Positions 38,326-47,283 are shown, numbered from the stretch's first letter. The stretch is 64,000 nucleotides of DNA from Bacteroidota bacterium (GCA_020444275.1 JAHLLG010000001.1:1081773-1145772); one strand, 5' to 3'. Notes: generated by a model from the sequence alone, not told the origin. Numbers and translations are program-made.

Positions 38326-39711
38326 ATGAAAAGAAAATTAATTTATAATATCATAGGATTAGCAATACTGATTACTGGAATAGTGTCATGTGATCAGGCA
38401 TCGCAAGAAGCTAGTCCAATAGTAGAGCCAGACGCTAGTTATCCGGTTGTTACTGGGATAACGTTAGAAACTACAGGTACAATACGAGAAGGTGACACTA
38501 TTGTTTATACAATAGCAATAAATAAACCATTAACTCATTCGTTAACTTTTTCAGCTATTGTTGACAGTACTGCAACAACTTTAGTTGAACATGAGGATTT
38601 TGATTTCGAAGGTGGAACAATTCCTGCATGGGAAACCGAAGGAGAATTATGGATTGTTTCGCATAAAGATTTTATACCTGAACCTGCAGGAGTAGTAGCT
38701 TTTGATATAACACTTGAAAGCGAAGGTGAAAAGTATACATTACATCCTGACAATGAATATCCTCCAACACAAGAAATAACTATAAATCCAGGTTTATGGT
38801 TAGATATTACAATGGAGTGGAGCAGCTCGGATGATATCGATTTTGTTATCTTTAAAGAGGATAATACAGATCCATATTTTGACATTAACTACAGTAGTGG
38901 TGCAACCCTTGATATGCCTGAGGGAAGTTCTGACATAGGTCGAGATGATGTAGGAACGTATTATATAGGTATAATTCATTGGGGAGTTCCTGCTTTCGAC
39001 TACACCTTTACATTTGGTAGTGCTTCGGATGGAATTGAGACCATAACAGGAACTTTCAATTCCGACTACTTAAGAGCTTATGATATTGATCCTTGGACAG
39101 CTTGGGGTGGTGTATATCATGCATATCGTGTTATAAAGGTTGTAAATGATGGTACCAATTATACTGTTACTAAACTTGATGAATATACAAGTGCAGATTA
39201 TATGGACCCTGCTGATCTTGTTGGAACATGGAGCGGTACAGATGGTGCATATCCAAACTGGGCTTATGCAACAAACACTGTAGAAGTAACCGAAGAGAAC
39301 GGAGAATCATATATTTATGGTCTAAATGAAGGTTGGATGACAAATTTCTGGGGAGAATCTGTAACCAGTGGAGAACCTGTAGTAATGCGTGTTTATAGCA
39401 ATGGGGATGTTTGGATTCCATATAGCTATTATTGGGAAACTTTGTATGACGGAGATCCTTATGATTATTGGATTTACGGTTCTGGTACTTATGATGCAGG
39501 AACTGGATTACATTTAGAATATGAAATGGATCAGGATGGTTTCTTATGTGCTGCATGGACTTATGAGAATGATTATAATGATTATGAGTATTTTCAGGCT
39601 GATTTAACAATGTCAAAAGGACAAATACAGAATAATTATGTAGAAGTACCTGAAAATTTCGTTAAACCAGAAAGGAAAGCAAATCGCACAAAAAAAGAGA
39701 TAATTAAATAA
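38326..39711 (+). CDS. SusF-position lipoprotein with aromatic-rich C-terminal domain
   Basis: 461 residues with a lipoprotein signal ending in GIVSC. The N-terminal domain (about 40-150, VTGITLETTGTIREGDTIVYTI) looks like a Calx-beta sandwich, the middle domain (about 155-285) has DFVIFKEDN and GTYYIGIIHWGVPAFDYTF, and the C-terminal domain (about 295-440) is unusually rich in Trp and Tyr (WMTNFWGES, IPYSYYWETLYD). Aromatic surfaces of this kind commonly bind sugars or other ligands. It ends in a basic tail (KPERKANRTKKEIIK). It is the last gene of the SusCD operon, with a terminator after it. I do not recognise a named family for the whole protein. Confidence 0.72.
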   Translation: MKRKLIYNIIGLAILITGIVSCDQASQEASPIVEPDASYPVVTGITLETTGTIREGDTIVYTIAINKPLTHSLTFSAIVDSTATTLVEHEDFDFEGGTIPAWETEGELWIVSHKDFIPEPAGVVAFDITLESEGEKYTLHPDNEYPPTQEITINPGLWLDITMEWSSSDDIDFVIFKEDNTDPYFDINYSSGATLDMPEGSSDIGRDDVGTYYIGIIHWGVPAFDYTFTFGSASDGIETITGTFNSDYLRAYDIDPWTAWGGVYHAYRVIKVVNDGTNYTVTKLDEYTSADYMDPADLVGTWSGTDGAYPNWAYATNTVEVTEENGESYIYGLNEGWMTNFWGESVTSGEPVVMRVYSNGDVWIPYSYYWETLYDGDPYDYWIYGSGTYDAGTGLHLEYEMDQDGFLCAAWTYENDYNDYEYFQADLTMSKGQIQNNYVEVPENFVKPERKANRTKKEIIK

Positions 39712-39747
39712 TAATCTCGAAAAATATCAGAGAGTAATCTCAAATCT

Positions 39748-39775
39748 GGCCCCGATAAATTCGGGGCCTTTTTTT
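39748..39775 (+). terminator. Terminator of the SusCD operon
   Basis: Arms GGCCCCGA and TCGGGGCC with a 5-base loop and a run of seven T residues. It is the strongest hairpin in the region. Confidence 0.92.
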
Positions 39776-40073
39776 AATTATTAAAGCATTGGAAGGAAAT
39801 ATATTAAGTAATTGATATAATGGTTTGCTGTTACTGTAGTAATTTATTTACAAGTTACTTAGGTTTATATAATTTTATTTAATTAATAGTTGAATTTATG
39901 GCAATGTGATGGTGTTAGTTATTAATAAAAAAAAGCAGTAAGTGCGAATTTTAAATCAGAAATCTTTTTTCAATGTTGTTGTTTTAATAATCCTTTTTTT
40001 TTTTGTTTAAAATTTGAAAGTGTATTTAATTGAATATTTAAGTGAGTAGTTTAAAATTAGCATTAACATAAAA
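39776..40073. other. AT-rich intergenic region upstream of cysC
   Basis: About 300 bases (362 including the terminator) with no coding frame of note, no clear promoter match and several A or T runs, including a long T tract near 39990-40002. The cysC promoter must be here. I see no recognisable riboswitch; the S-box/SAM-type conserved elements are not apparent. Confidence 0.4.
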
Positions 40074-40679
40074 ATGAAAGAACACATTCACCCAACATTT
40101 GATAAAATCCTGAAAAGAGAAGATAAGGAAAAGCTTCTTAACCAACGATCAATTGTAATTTGGATCACTGGATTGTCAGGATCAGGAAAAACTACAATAG
40201 CAAGAGACTTAGAGCTTGAGTTGCATAAAAAAGGATATCTAACCAAATTATTGGATGGTGATAATGTAAGAACCGGAATAAATAATAATTTAAGTTTTTC
40301 TGTTGAAGATAGAAAAGAGAATATTCGAAGAATAGCTGAGGTTTCAAAATTATTCATGTTGGGCGGGGTTATCCTAATAAACTGCTTTATATCACCTACA
40401 AAGGAAATAAGAGATCAGGCAAGAGAAATTATTGGCGAAGAGAATTTCTTTGAAATATTTGTTAACACTCCTTTAGAAGTTTGTGAAAAAAGAGATATCA
40501 AAGGTTTATACGCCAAAGCTAGAGCAGGATTAATTAAGAATTTTACAGGAATTGATTCTCCATATGAAGAACCTCAGAATCCATCTGTTGAAGTTAAGAC
40601 AGAAAATATTTCTGTGGAGGAAGCAGTGAGCGAAATATTAGATAAGCTTTTGCCTAGGATAGAATATAAAAATGATTAA
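40074..40679 (+). CDS. cysC: Adenylyl-sulfate (APS) kinase
   Basis: A 201-residue cytoplasmic kinase that phosphorylates APS to PAPS. It has Walker A ITGLSGSGKTTIA at about residues 30-42, LDGDNVRTGINNNLSFS, the RRIAEVSKLF helix, the FISPTKEIRDQAR segment and the VCEKRDIKGLYAKARAG substrate lid. The C-terminal block FTGIDSPYEEP is also typical. It is the first gene of cysC-cysD-cysN, which together convert sulfate and ATP to PAPS. No PAPS reductase or sulfite reductase is adjacent, so PAPS might feed assimilation elsewhere or sulfotransfer. Confidence 0.95.
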   Translation: MKEHIHPTFDKILKREDKEKLLNQRSIVIWITGLSGSGKTTIARDLELELHKKGYLTKLLDGDNVRTGINNNLSFSVEDRKENIRRIAEVSKLFMLGGVILINCFISPTKEIRDQAREIIGEENFFEIFVNTPLEVCEKRDIKGLYAKARAGLIKNFTGIDSPYEEPQNPSVEVKTENISVEEAVSEILDKLLPRIEYKND

Positions 40680-40711
40680 TTTTGCACTCTCTATTAGTAA
40701 ATTACTTTATA

Positions 40712-41620
40712 ATGGATAATAAATATACAATAAATCACTTAAGAGAATTAGAAGCCGAATCTATGTATGTGATTCGCGAGGTAGTAGCTCAATTTGAAAA
40801 CCCATGTATGTTATTTTCCGGTGGGAAAGACTCTATTGTTATGTTCCACTTGGCAAGAAAAGCATTTTGGCCGGCAAGAATACCTTTTCCTTTAATGCAT
40901 ATTGATACAGGACATAACTTTCAGGAGACATTAGATTATAGAGACAAACTAATGGCTGAAACTGAAACAAAATTGGTTGTTCGTTATGTACAGGATACCA
41001 TTGATCAGGGGAAAGCTGTTGACGAGGTTGGTGTTAACGCAAGTAGAAATAAAATTCAGACGATCACTTTGTTAGATGCTATTGAAGATCTGAAGTTTGA
41101 TTGTGCTATGGGAGGCGGAAGACGTGATGAGGAAAAAGCACGTGCCAAAGAAAGATTCTTTTCTCATCGTGACGAGTTTGGTCAATGGGACCCCAAAAAC
41201 CAAAGACCTGAGCTATGGAACATTTTCAATGGAAAGAAAAATATGGGAGAACATTTTAGAGTGTTCCCAATAAGTAACTGGACTGAAATGGATGTTTGGC
41301 AATATATTTTATTAGAAAACATTCCAATTCCAAGCTTGTATTTTTCTCATGAGCGAGAGGTTATAGAACGCGATGGTACTATCTTAGCGGCTGGTGAATT
41401 TGTTACATTAAAAGAAGACGAAGTTCCTGAAAAAAGAATAATTCGTTTCAGAACAATTGGTGATATGACTTGCACAGGTGCTGTTGAGTCAAAGGCTAAT
41501 TCATTAGAAGAAATTATAGAAGAAGTGGCTGCAACGAGAATTACCGAACGAGGTGGCCGATACGACGATAAAAGGTCAGAAGCTGCGATGGAAGATCGAA
41601 AAAAAGAAGGTTATTTTTAA
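40712..41620 (+). CDS. cysD: Sulfate adenylyltransferase subunit 2
   Basis: 302 residues from the ATG at 40712 (the frame extends back to a TTG at 40682, which is unlikely). This ATP-PPi-type subunit, a member of the PAPS-reductase-like fold, activates sulfate with CysN. Motifs are the P-loop-like LFSGGKDSIVMFHLARKA, HIDTGHNFQET, the GGGRRDEEKARAKER segment, and FPISNWTEMDVWQYI. It lies 32 bases after cysC and 29 bases before cysN. Confidence 0.96.
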   Translation: MDNKYTINHLRELEAESMYVIREVVAQFENPCMLFSGGKDSIVMFHLARKAFWPARIPFPLMHIDTGHNFQETLDYRDKLMAETETKLVVRYVQDTIDQGKAVDEVGVNASRNKIQTITLLDAIEDLKFDCAMGGGRRDEEKARAKERFFSHRDEFGQWDPKNQRPELWNIFNGKKNMGEHFRVFPISNWTEMDVWQYILLENIPIPSLYFSHEREVIERDGTILAAGEFVTLKEDEVPEKRIIRFRTIGDMTCTGAVESKANSLEEIIEEVAATRITERGGRYDDKRSEAAMEDRKKEGYF

Positions 41621-41649
41621 TTTTGAGAATATATTAAGAAATAAATATT

Positions 41650-42924
41650 ATGTCAGAAGATTTTAGTAAGGGTTACTTAGATATGGAGCTTTTGCGTTTT
41701 ACTACCGCAGGTAGTGTTGATGATGGCAAAAGTACGCTCATAGGAAGGTTATTATACGATAGTAAAGCCATTTTCGAAGATCAGATGGAATCTATCGAGA
41801 GAGCAAGTTTAAAAACAGGAGATGGTGAAGTTAACCTTGCTTTATTAACCGATGGACTTCGTGCTGAAAGAGAACAAGGTATAACAATTGATGTAGCCTA
41901 TAGATATTTCGCTACTCCAAAACGTAAGTTTATTATTGCAGATACACCTGGTCATGTGCAGTATACCCGTAATATGGTTACCGGAGCATCTACAGCTAAT
42001 GTTGCACTTATTTTAATCGATGCCAGAAATGGAGTAATTGAACAGACTCTTCGTCATGCTTTTATTGCTTCGTTACTGCAAATTCCACATATTATTGTTT
42101 GCATAAACAAAATGGACCTGGTAGATTTTAAAGAAGAAACATTTGAAAAAATTAAGAACGATTTTGATAATATAGCAACGAAGCTAGACGTGCACGATAT
42201 TCGTTTTGTACCTATTAGTGCAAAACTGGGTGATAACGTTGTTGATAGATCAAAAAATATGGGTTGGTATGATGGCCCTACCTTATTATATCTTTTGGAA
42301 AATATTCATATTGCAAGTGATATCAATTTTGATGATGCAAGATTTCCGGTACAATATGTTATTCGTCCAATGAAAGATGAATATCACGACTATCGTGGAT
42401 ATGCAGGAAGAATCGAAGGTGGAGTTTTCCATACAGGAGATAAAGTTAAGGTGTTACCATCGGGACTAACGTCAAAAATAAAATCGATTGATGTTTTTGA
42501 AGGACATGTTGAAGAAGCATTTGCTCCACAATCAATAACACTATCGTTAGAGGATGATATAGATATAAGTAGAGGTGATTTAATTATTAAGGATAACGGA
42601 TTGCCAAAATCAGGACAGGATATTGAGATGATGATGTGCTGGTTTCATGAAAAACCAATGGTTTTGGGTGGAAAATATACACTAAAGCATACCACCAATG
42701 ATTTGAGATGTGTTATTCGCGACGTAAACTATAAGATTGATGTAAATACATTAGAGCATATCGAAGGAGATAAGAAAGTTGGTTTAAATGATATAGCAAA
42801 AATTACTTTAAAAACGACAAAGCCACTTTACTATGATTCGTATAGAAAAAATAGGAAAACTGGTAGTGTAATTTTAATCGATGAAGCAACAAATAATACT
42901 GTTGCCGCCGGAATGATTCTTTAA
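41650..42924 (+). CDS. cysN: Sulfate adenylyltransferase subunit 1 (GTPase)
   Basis: A 424-residue EF-Tu-like GTPase that drives sulfate adenylylation by CysD. It shows G1 GSVDDGKST, the switch I EQGITIDVAYRYF, G3 DTPGH, G4 NKMD and G5 SAK, followed by two beta-barrel domains (about 225-424). It has no fused CysC domain, consistent with the separate cysC gene here. It ends before a hairpin terminator shared with the convergent NUDIX gene. Confidence 0.96.
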   Translation: MSEDFSKGYLDMELLRFTTAGSVDDGKSTLIGRLLYDSKAIFEDQMESIERASLKTGDGEVNLALLTDGLRAEREQGITIDVAYRYFATPKRKFIIADTPGHVQYTRNMVTGASTANVALILIDARNGVIEQTLRHAFIASLLQIPHIIVCINKMDLVDFKEETFEKIKNDFDNIATKLDVHDIRFVPISAKLGDNVVDRSKNMGWYDGPTLLYLLENIHIASDINFDDARFPVQYVIRPMKDEYHDYRGYAGRIEGGVFHTGDKVKVLPSGLTSKIKSIDVFEGHVEEAFAPQSITLSLEDDIDISRGDLIIKDNGLPKSGQDIEMMMCWFHEKPMVLGGKYTLKHTTNDLRCVIRDVNYKIDVNTLEHIEGDKKVGLNDIAKITLKTTKPLYYDSYRKNRKTGSVILIDEATNNTVAAGMIL

Positions 42925-42944
42925 TTTGTTTTATATATTTTTTC

Positions 42945-42975
42945 AAAAGCTCCTTAATTAAAGGAGCTTTTTTTG
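42945..42975 (+). terminator. Bidirectional terminator between cysN and the NUDIX gene
   Basis: Arms AAAAGCTCCTT and AAGGAGCTTTT with an AATTA loop and a T run. It overlaps the last codons of the convergent NUDIX gene. Confidence 0.87.
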
Positions 42976-43386
42976 TTTAAAATCCGATATGATTTGGGAA
43001 TGATCAAAAGCTAATTCAGGAAGTTTGTTTATATTAAACCATTGTAAATTTTTTGCATCATCTCCGGCTGCAATGTCCTGTTGATCATTTTTTAAAATCC
43101 CGAAGTATACAATCGAAATAGTTCTGCCGCGAGGATCTCTCCCGGGTTTACCATATGCCCTAAACTGATCCAGTTCGATATCTGATATTGATGTTTCTTC
43201 TTTTAATTCACGATACGCTGAAATCTCAATATCTTCATCCATATCAACAAATCCTCCGGGTAATGCCCACTGGTTTTTAAAAGGCTCATTACCTCGTTCA
43301 ATCAGTAATATATAATCTTTATTTTCTGATATTATAATAATATCTACTGTTACCGAAGGTCTTGGGTAGGCGTATGTATAAATCAT
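42958..43386 (-). CDS. NUDIX hydrolase
   Basis: A 142-residue enzyme with a complete NUDIX box at about residues 44-66: GFVDMDE, seven residues, then RELKEETSI. Family members hydrolyse nucleoside diphosphates linked to other groups, for example oxidised dNTPs or ADP-ribose; the substrate is not clear here. The segment LPGGFVDMDEDIE preceded by NEPFKNQWA resembles ADP-ribose or NADH pyrophosphatase-type enzymes. Its ATG at 43386 overlaps the TGA of the 41-codon upstream gene (ATGA), implying coupled translation. Confidence 0.88.
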   Translation of the reverse strand: MIYTYAYPRPSVTVDIIIISENKDYILLIERGNEPFKNQWALPGGFVDMDEDIEISAYRELKEETSISDIELDQFRAYGKPGRDPRGRTISIVYFGILKNDQQDIAAGDDAKNLQWFNINKLPELAFDHSQIISDFKQKKLL

Positions 43387-43508
43387 TCTTCATTCTCTTT
43401 ATCGTCAGTAAGATGTTTTTCTTCTTCCTTTTGTTGTAAACGCTTATTAATTACATAAACAACAATAATAACAGAAACAACAAATACTAAAATATAAAAC
43501 TTTCCCAT
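43383..43508 (-). CDS. Small single-span membrane peptide, 41 aa
   Basis: An ATG at 43508 opens 41 codons ending in TGA at 43383-43385. The product begins MGKFYILVFVVSVIIVVYVI, one hydrophobic helix, followed by a basic KRLQQK and an acidic tail (EEEKHLTDDKENEE). It starts 3 bases after the NlpC/P60 gene and overlaps the NUDIX start by 4 bases, so translation of the three is tightly linked. It is too short for default gene finders. Function is unknown; the topology is a small membrane anchor with a charged cytoplasmic tail. Confidence 0.65.
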   Translation of the reverse strand: MGKFYILVFVVSVIIVVYVINKRLQQKEEEKHLTDDKENEE

Positions 43509-43511
43509 AGT

Positions 43512-44279
43512 TTATAAGATTCTTTTAATTACTCGCAATTTATGTGTGTATTTTGCAATTTCTTTATTAAAAATTCCCTGTTGGTCAATATTGTCGATAC
43601 GCACTTTACCCGATGCATGAATAATCTCTTTTGGGTTTATAACAATTCCTACATGAATGATATTTCCTTCGCTATCATCAAAAAAAGCCAGGTCACCTGG
43701 TTGTATATCTGAAATAAAATTCACAGCAGTTCCATTGTTTACTTGCTCACGTGCATCTCTGGGTAGCTGTTTTCCCAATTCAAAGTAAATAACCTGAACC
43801 AGTCCGGAACAGTCAATTCCAAATGGATTTTTGCCTCCCCACAAGTACGGACAGTTTAGAAATTGTTTCGCAAGTTCATCTACTTTTGTAGTATTTAACA
43901 AGTCATCTTCGATGCGATAGCTGTTTTCACTTATACGGAATGTATTTTTTTCGCTGTCAAATTCCGGGAATGTTGAACCTGCAGGTAATATTATCTGCTC
44001 ATCTTTATCATTTGCTACTCGGGTAAATAAATTCTTTGATATAAAATGAGATGTAGTATTTAACTTGTTATAATACTCTTCGGAAATTGTTGTTATTGTT
44101 TTATTATCAATCCATCCAAGATATTTATCACCGTTAAGCTTAATATAGCTCCATTTAACGGTTTCTTCAACAATCTGAAATTTTTCACCAAATAAAACCT
44201 GAGTTATCATCTCAGCCCTTTCACTTGGCTCGTTTCTTACCGGTATAACACTTTGCTCACTAATACCAAATTTGATCAT
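43512..44279 (-). CDS. NlpC/P60 cysteine peptidase with SH3-like domain
   Basis: 255 residues without a signal peptide. An N-terminal SH3b-like region (about 1-125; KWSYIKLNGDKYLGWID) precedes an NlpC/P60 domain. The catalytic Cys is in GIDCSGLVQ (about residue 162), the His in NIIHVGIVI, and the CPYLWGGKNPFG substrate segment is typical. The arrangement matches YkfC-type gamma-D-glutamyl-L-diamino-acid endopeptidases, which cut peptides from cell-wall turnover. Without an export signal it probably works in the cytoplasm on recycled muropeptides. It is the first gene of a three-gene operon. Confidence 0.86.
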   Translation of the reverse strand: MIKFGISEQSVIPVRNEPSERAEMITQVLFGEKFQIVEETVKWSYIKLNGDKYLGWIDNKTITTISEEYYNKLNTTSHFISKNLFTRVANDKDEQIILPAGSTFPEFDSEKNTFRISENSYRIEDDLLNTTKVDELAKQFLNCPYLWGGKNPFGIDCSGLVQVIYFELGKQLPRDAREQVNNGTAVNFISDIQPGDLAFFDDSEGNIIHVGIVINPKEIIHASGKVRIDNIDQQGIFNKEIAKYTHKLRVIKRIL

Positions 44280-44411
44280 AGAGTTTTATTTTATCTAGGA
44301 TAAATTTACAAATTACTTGCTTACGATTTTCATCCTTGTATATTTTTATTGAATCAACAATTCTTCTTTTTTCTTGTTTACCTCAGAACACTATATATTA
44401 CGTAAAATTTA

Positions 44412-44419
44412 TACATTTG
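44412..44419 (+). promoter_or_regulatory. Candidate -7 element of the pgpH-like gene
   Basis: TACATTTG, an exact TAnnTTTG match, lies 22 bases before the ATG at 44442. No TTTG sits at the expected -33 position. Confidence 0.45.
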
Positions 44420-44441
44420 TATAAAGATCAATTTTATAACT

Positions 44442-46571
44442 ATGATTAAGTTTTTTAAATACATCAAAAAGAATTATAAATATATTTTTCGAGCGTTTCT
44501 TTTTGTTTTAACAACTGCTTTAATTGTATATATATTTCCACGCGAAGGTAAATTCAGGTATGAGTTTCAGAAGGGTAGACCATGGATGCATGAGAACTTG
44601 TTTGCACCATTCGATTTTCCAATTTATAAAAGTGATAAACAAATACAGGATGAACGGGATAGTGTTCTTAAGTATTTTAATCCATATTTTAAATACGATA
44701 GTGCCGTTTATATAGCCGAAAATCATAAGTTTACAAAGTATTATTCAGATAAACAAGAGGAGTTTATAAGTAAAGAAGAAGAAAATTCAAGTAATTTTTC
44801 TAATTACAGAAAGCAACAGTTTGTTCAGAATTCAGAAAAATTTAAAGCGTATGCTGAAGAAATCATAAAAAGCATTTATGTAAAGGGAATTGTTGAACTA
44901 AATGAAGTTACAGAGGCTTTAAATGATAATGAAGAGATTATCGTATTAAAAGATAAATTAGCTGAAAATAAAATTCTGGGTGATATTTTTACTCAGAAAG
45001 AAGCCTATGAATATGTTACACAATCGATAAATGCTTACACAGAAGAAAATAATGGCAGACTAAAATATCCTGATTTTTATCGTAATATTAATCTATACGA
45101 ATTTATAGTACCGAATGTATTTTATGATCAAAGTACTTCGGAAAAGGTTAAAAAAGAACTGTTAAGCAATGTATCGTTAACAAAAGGAATGGTTCAGGCT
45201 GGCGAAAAAATAATTTCTCAGGGAGAAATTATTGATAATAATCTGCATAGAATATTAGAGTCGTTGAAATATGAATCAGAAACCAGACTAGGAAGTGGAT
45301 ACTTCTCCGAAATAATCTTATTAGGACAAATCATCTTTGTTTTTGCCTGTATATTTATTTTGTTTCTATTCCTATTAAATTTTAGAAATGAAATCTTAAA
45401 GCACACTCTAAAAACAACATTTATTTTAATGTTGGTGCTGGTAATTGTAATTATAGCCAGGTTTACAGTTAACTGGCCATATGCAGTACCTGTAGTTTTA
45501 ATACCAATTATTATAAAAACCTTCTATGATGCCAGATTGGCGTTATTTATTCATATAGTAACAGTTCTTTTAATTGGATTTTTTGCCCCAAACGGTTTTG
45601 AGTTTGTTTTTTTAAGTTTCATTGCAGGAATTGTAGCTATTTTTAGTTTAACGAACTTGTATCGAAGAGGGAAACTGTTTCTGTCAGCCGGATTAGTATT
45701 CTTTACTTATAGCTTTGTATATTTTGGTTTAGCAATAACTCAGGAAGGGAATTTATCAGGTATTGAGTTATCAAATTATAAGCAATTTGCGGTAAATGGT
45801 GGATTAGTGCTGCTTGCATATCCTCTGATATATATATTTGAAAAAATGTTTAACTTTTTATCAGATTTAACTCTGATGGAGTTATCAGATACTAACCAAA
45901 AGCTTCTTAGAACACTGGCAGAAAAAGCACCAGGAACTTTTCAGCATTCCATGCAGGTAGCAAATCTGGCAGAGGAAGCTATTTATAAGATTGGAGGAAA
46001 TCCGCTATTGGTTAGGACAGGAGCATTGTATCACGATATTGGTAAAATGAATAATCCGATCTATTTTATTGAAAACCAACGATCTGGATTTAATCCTCAC
46101 GATATGCATGAGTTCGACGAAAGTGCTAATATCATTATAAGTCATGTTAAAGACGGAATCGAGTTGGCGAAAAAGCATAAATTGCCTGATCAACTAATTA
46201 ATTTTATCAGAACGCATCACGGAACAACAAAGGTTCAGTATTTTTATCGTTCATATATTAAAAAATTTCCGGATAAAGACGTTGATGTAAACATGTTTAC
46301 ATATCCAGGACCAAAGCCTTATACCAAAGAGATGGCAGTGCTAATGATGGCAGATGCTGTTGAAGCCGCATCAAGAAGTTTATCCGACATAAGCGAGGAG
46401 AAGATTGAAAATCTGGTAGAAGGAATAATTAATGATCAGATGAATGAAGGACAGTTTGACCATGTGGAGATCAACTTTAAGAATTTAACCGACATTAAAA
46501 TGCTATTTAAGGATAAATTAATGAATATCTATCATGCAAGGATAAAGTATCCTGAAAAGAAAGAAGATTAA
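44442..46571 (+). CDS. PgpH/YqfF-like 7TM HD-domain c-di-AMP phosphodiesterase
   Basis: 709 residues. One membrane helix (about 15-33) is followed by an extracellular region (about 40-280, 7TMR-HDED type), seven membrane helices (about 285-470) and a cytoplasmic HD domain (about 480-700). The HD metal ligands are in GTFQHSMQVANLAEEAI, ALYHDIGKM, and THHGTTKVQYFY, with MMADAVEAASRS near the end. PgpH proteins hydrolyse the second messenger c-di-AMP, which controls turgor and cell-wall balance. The predicted activity follows the family; the domain order and length fit. It is monocistronic, with a -7 box upstream and a hairpin downstream. Confidence 0.9.
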   Translation: MIKFFKYIKKNYKYIFRAFLFVLTTALIVYIFPREGKFRYEFQKGRPWMHENLFAPFDFPIYKSDKQIQDERDSVLKYFNPYFKYDSAVYIAENHKFTKYYSDKQEEFISKEEENSSNFSNYRKQQFVQNSEKFKAYAEEIIKSIYVKGIVELNEVTEALNDNEEIIVLKDKLAENKILGDIFTQKEAYEYVTQSINAYTEENNGRLKYPDFYRNINLYEFIVPNVFYDQSTSEKVKKELLSNVSLTKGMVQAGEKIISQGEIIDNNLHRILESLKYESETRLGSGYFSEIILLGQIIFVFACIFILFLFLLNFRNEILKHTLKTTFILMLVLVIVIIARFTVNWPYAVPVVLIPIIIKTFYDARLALFIHIVTVLLIGFFAPNGFEFVFLSFIAGIVAIFSLTNLYRRGKLFLSAGLVFFTYSFVYFGLAITQEGNLSGIELSNYKQFAVNGGLVLLAYPLIYIFEKMFNFLSDLTLMELSDTNQKLLRTLAEKAPGTFQHSMQVANLAEEAIYKIGGNPLLVRTGALYHDIGKMNNPIYFIENQRSGFNPHDMHEFDESANIIISHVKDGIELAKKHKLPDQLINFIRTHHGTTKVQYFYRSYIKKFPDKDVDVNMFTYPGPKPYTKEMAVLMMADAVEAASRSLSDISEEKIENLVEGIINDQMNEGQFDHVEINFKNLTDIKMLFKDKLMNIYHARIKYPEKKED

Positions 46572-46584
46572 AATAACATAAAAA

Positions 46585-46616
46585 AAACAGCCTTTAAAGA
46601 GGCTGTTTTGCTTTTA
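46585..46616 (+). terminator. Terminator between the pgpH-like gene and lolA
   Basis: Arms AAAACAGCCT and AGGCTGTTTT with a 6-base loop and a nearby T tract. It separates convergent genes and may work both ways. Confidence 0.82.
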
Positions 46617-46632
46617 TGTCTATATCTGTAAT

Positions 46633-47283
46633 CTAGAATCTCATATCGATCACTTCAACATCCGGATATTTACTTGTTTCGAAAGTAAAATATTTGTCAT
46701 CAAATTTTTCATTAGTTTTAAAATCCTTGATTCGAATGGTATAATTTGATCCGTCTTTTCCAAAAACAGTTGCAGAGGATAAGTAATATTTCGATGTGTT
46801 AATTTGTAATCTAATTCTGGAATAATCCTGATCTATATCTTTAGGATAGAGATCCACAATAGCATAATCTTTATTGTTTTCTGTAGAAGTACCTATTAAT
46901 TGGTATTTATAATCATCTTCATAAATGGTAAATAATCTTTTAGGATTATTAAAGATATCTTCATCGTCAGGTTCCGGTTCTGTTATGTTTACTTCATTTA
47001 CTTCGGGCAGGTAATTCCAAAGCGTTTTACCATCGAAAAAAGCTTCTGTACTCATAAAGTTTAGTCTGTATTTATCACCTTTAATAACAATGGTTCCTTC
47101 CGATGAGTTTTCGATATTATCTTTTACACTTTTAAAAGTAACCTTAAAATTGGTACTAATAACTTCGTGTGATTTGGTTTTCTCTGAGAGTTTATCCAAT
47201 ATTTTTTTAGCTTCCGGATCTTGTTGAGCCATTGCTGCAACTACTACCAGAATTATTAAGAATGTGCTTATTATTTTTTTCAT
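46633..47283 (-). CDS. lolA: LolA-like outer-membrane lipoprotein carrier protein
   Basis: 216 residues with a signal peptide (IISTFLIILVVVAAMAQ), then an unclosed-barrel fold with the LolA pattern: an initial helix DPEAKKILDKLSEKTK, strands with TNFKVTFKSV, EGTIVIKGDKYRLNF, FFDGKTLWNYLPEVNEV, and a late LDLYP-like VDLYPKD. LolA carries lipoproteins across the periplasm to the outer membrane. Many lipoproteins are encoded in this window. It starts 9 bases after ftsK, an order common in Bacteroidota. Confidence 0.87.
   Translation of the reverse strand: MKKIISTFLIILVVVAAMAQQDPEAKKILDKLSEKTKSHEVISTNFKVTFKSVKDNIENSSEGTIVIKGDKYRLNFMSTEAFFDGKTLWNYLPEVNEVNITEPEPDDEDIFNNPKRLFTIYEDDYKYQLIGTSTENNKDYAIVDLYPKDIDQDYSRIRLQINTSKYYLSSATVFGKDGSNYTIRIKDFKTNEKFDDKYFTFETSKYPDVEVIDMRF

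Noticed and set aside
39170-39616. 148-codon His- and Asn-rich minus-strand frame
   Set aside because: It is antisense to the lipoprotein gene; the His/Asn bias follows from the Tyr/Asp/Trp codons on the coding strand.
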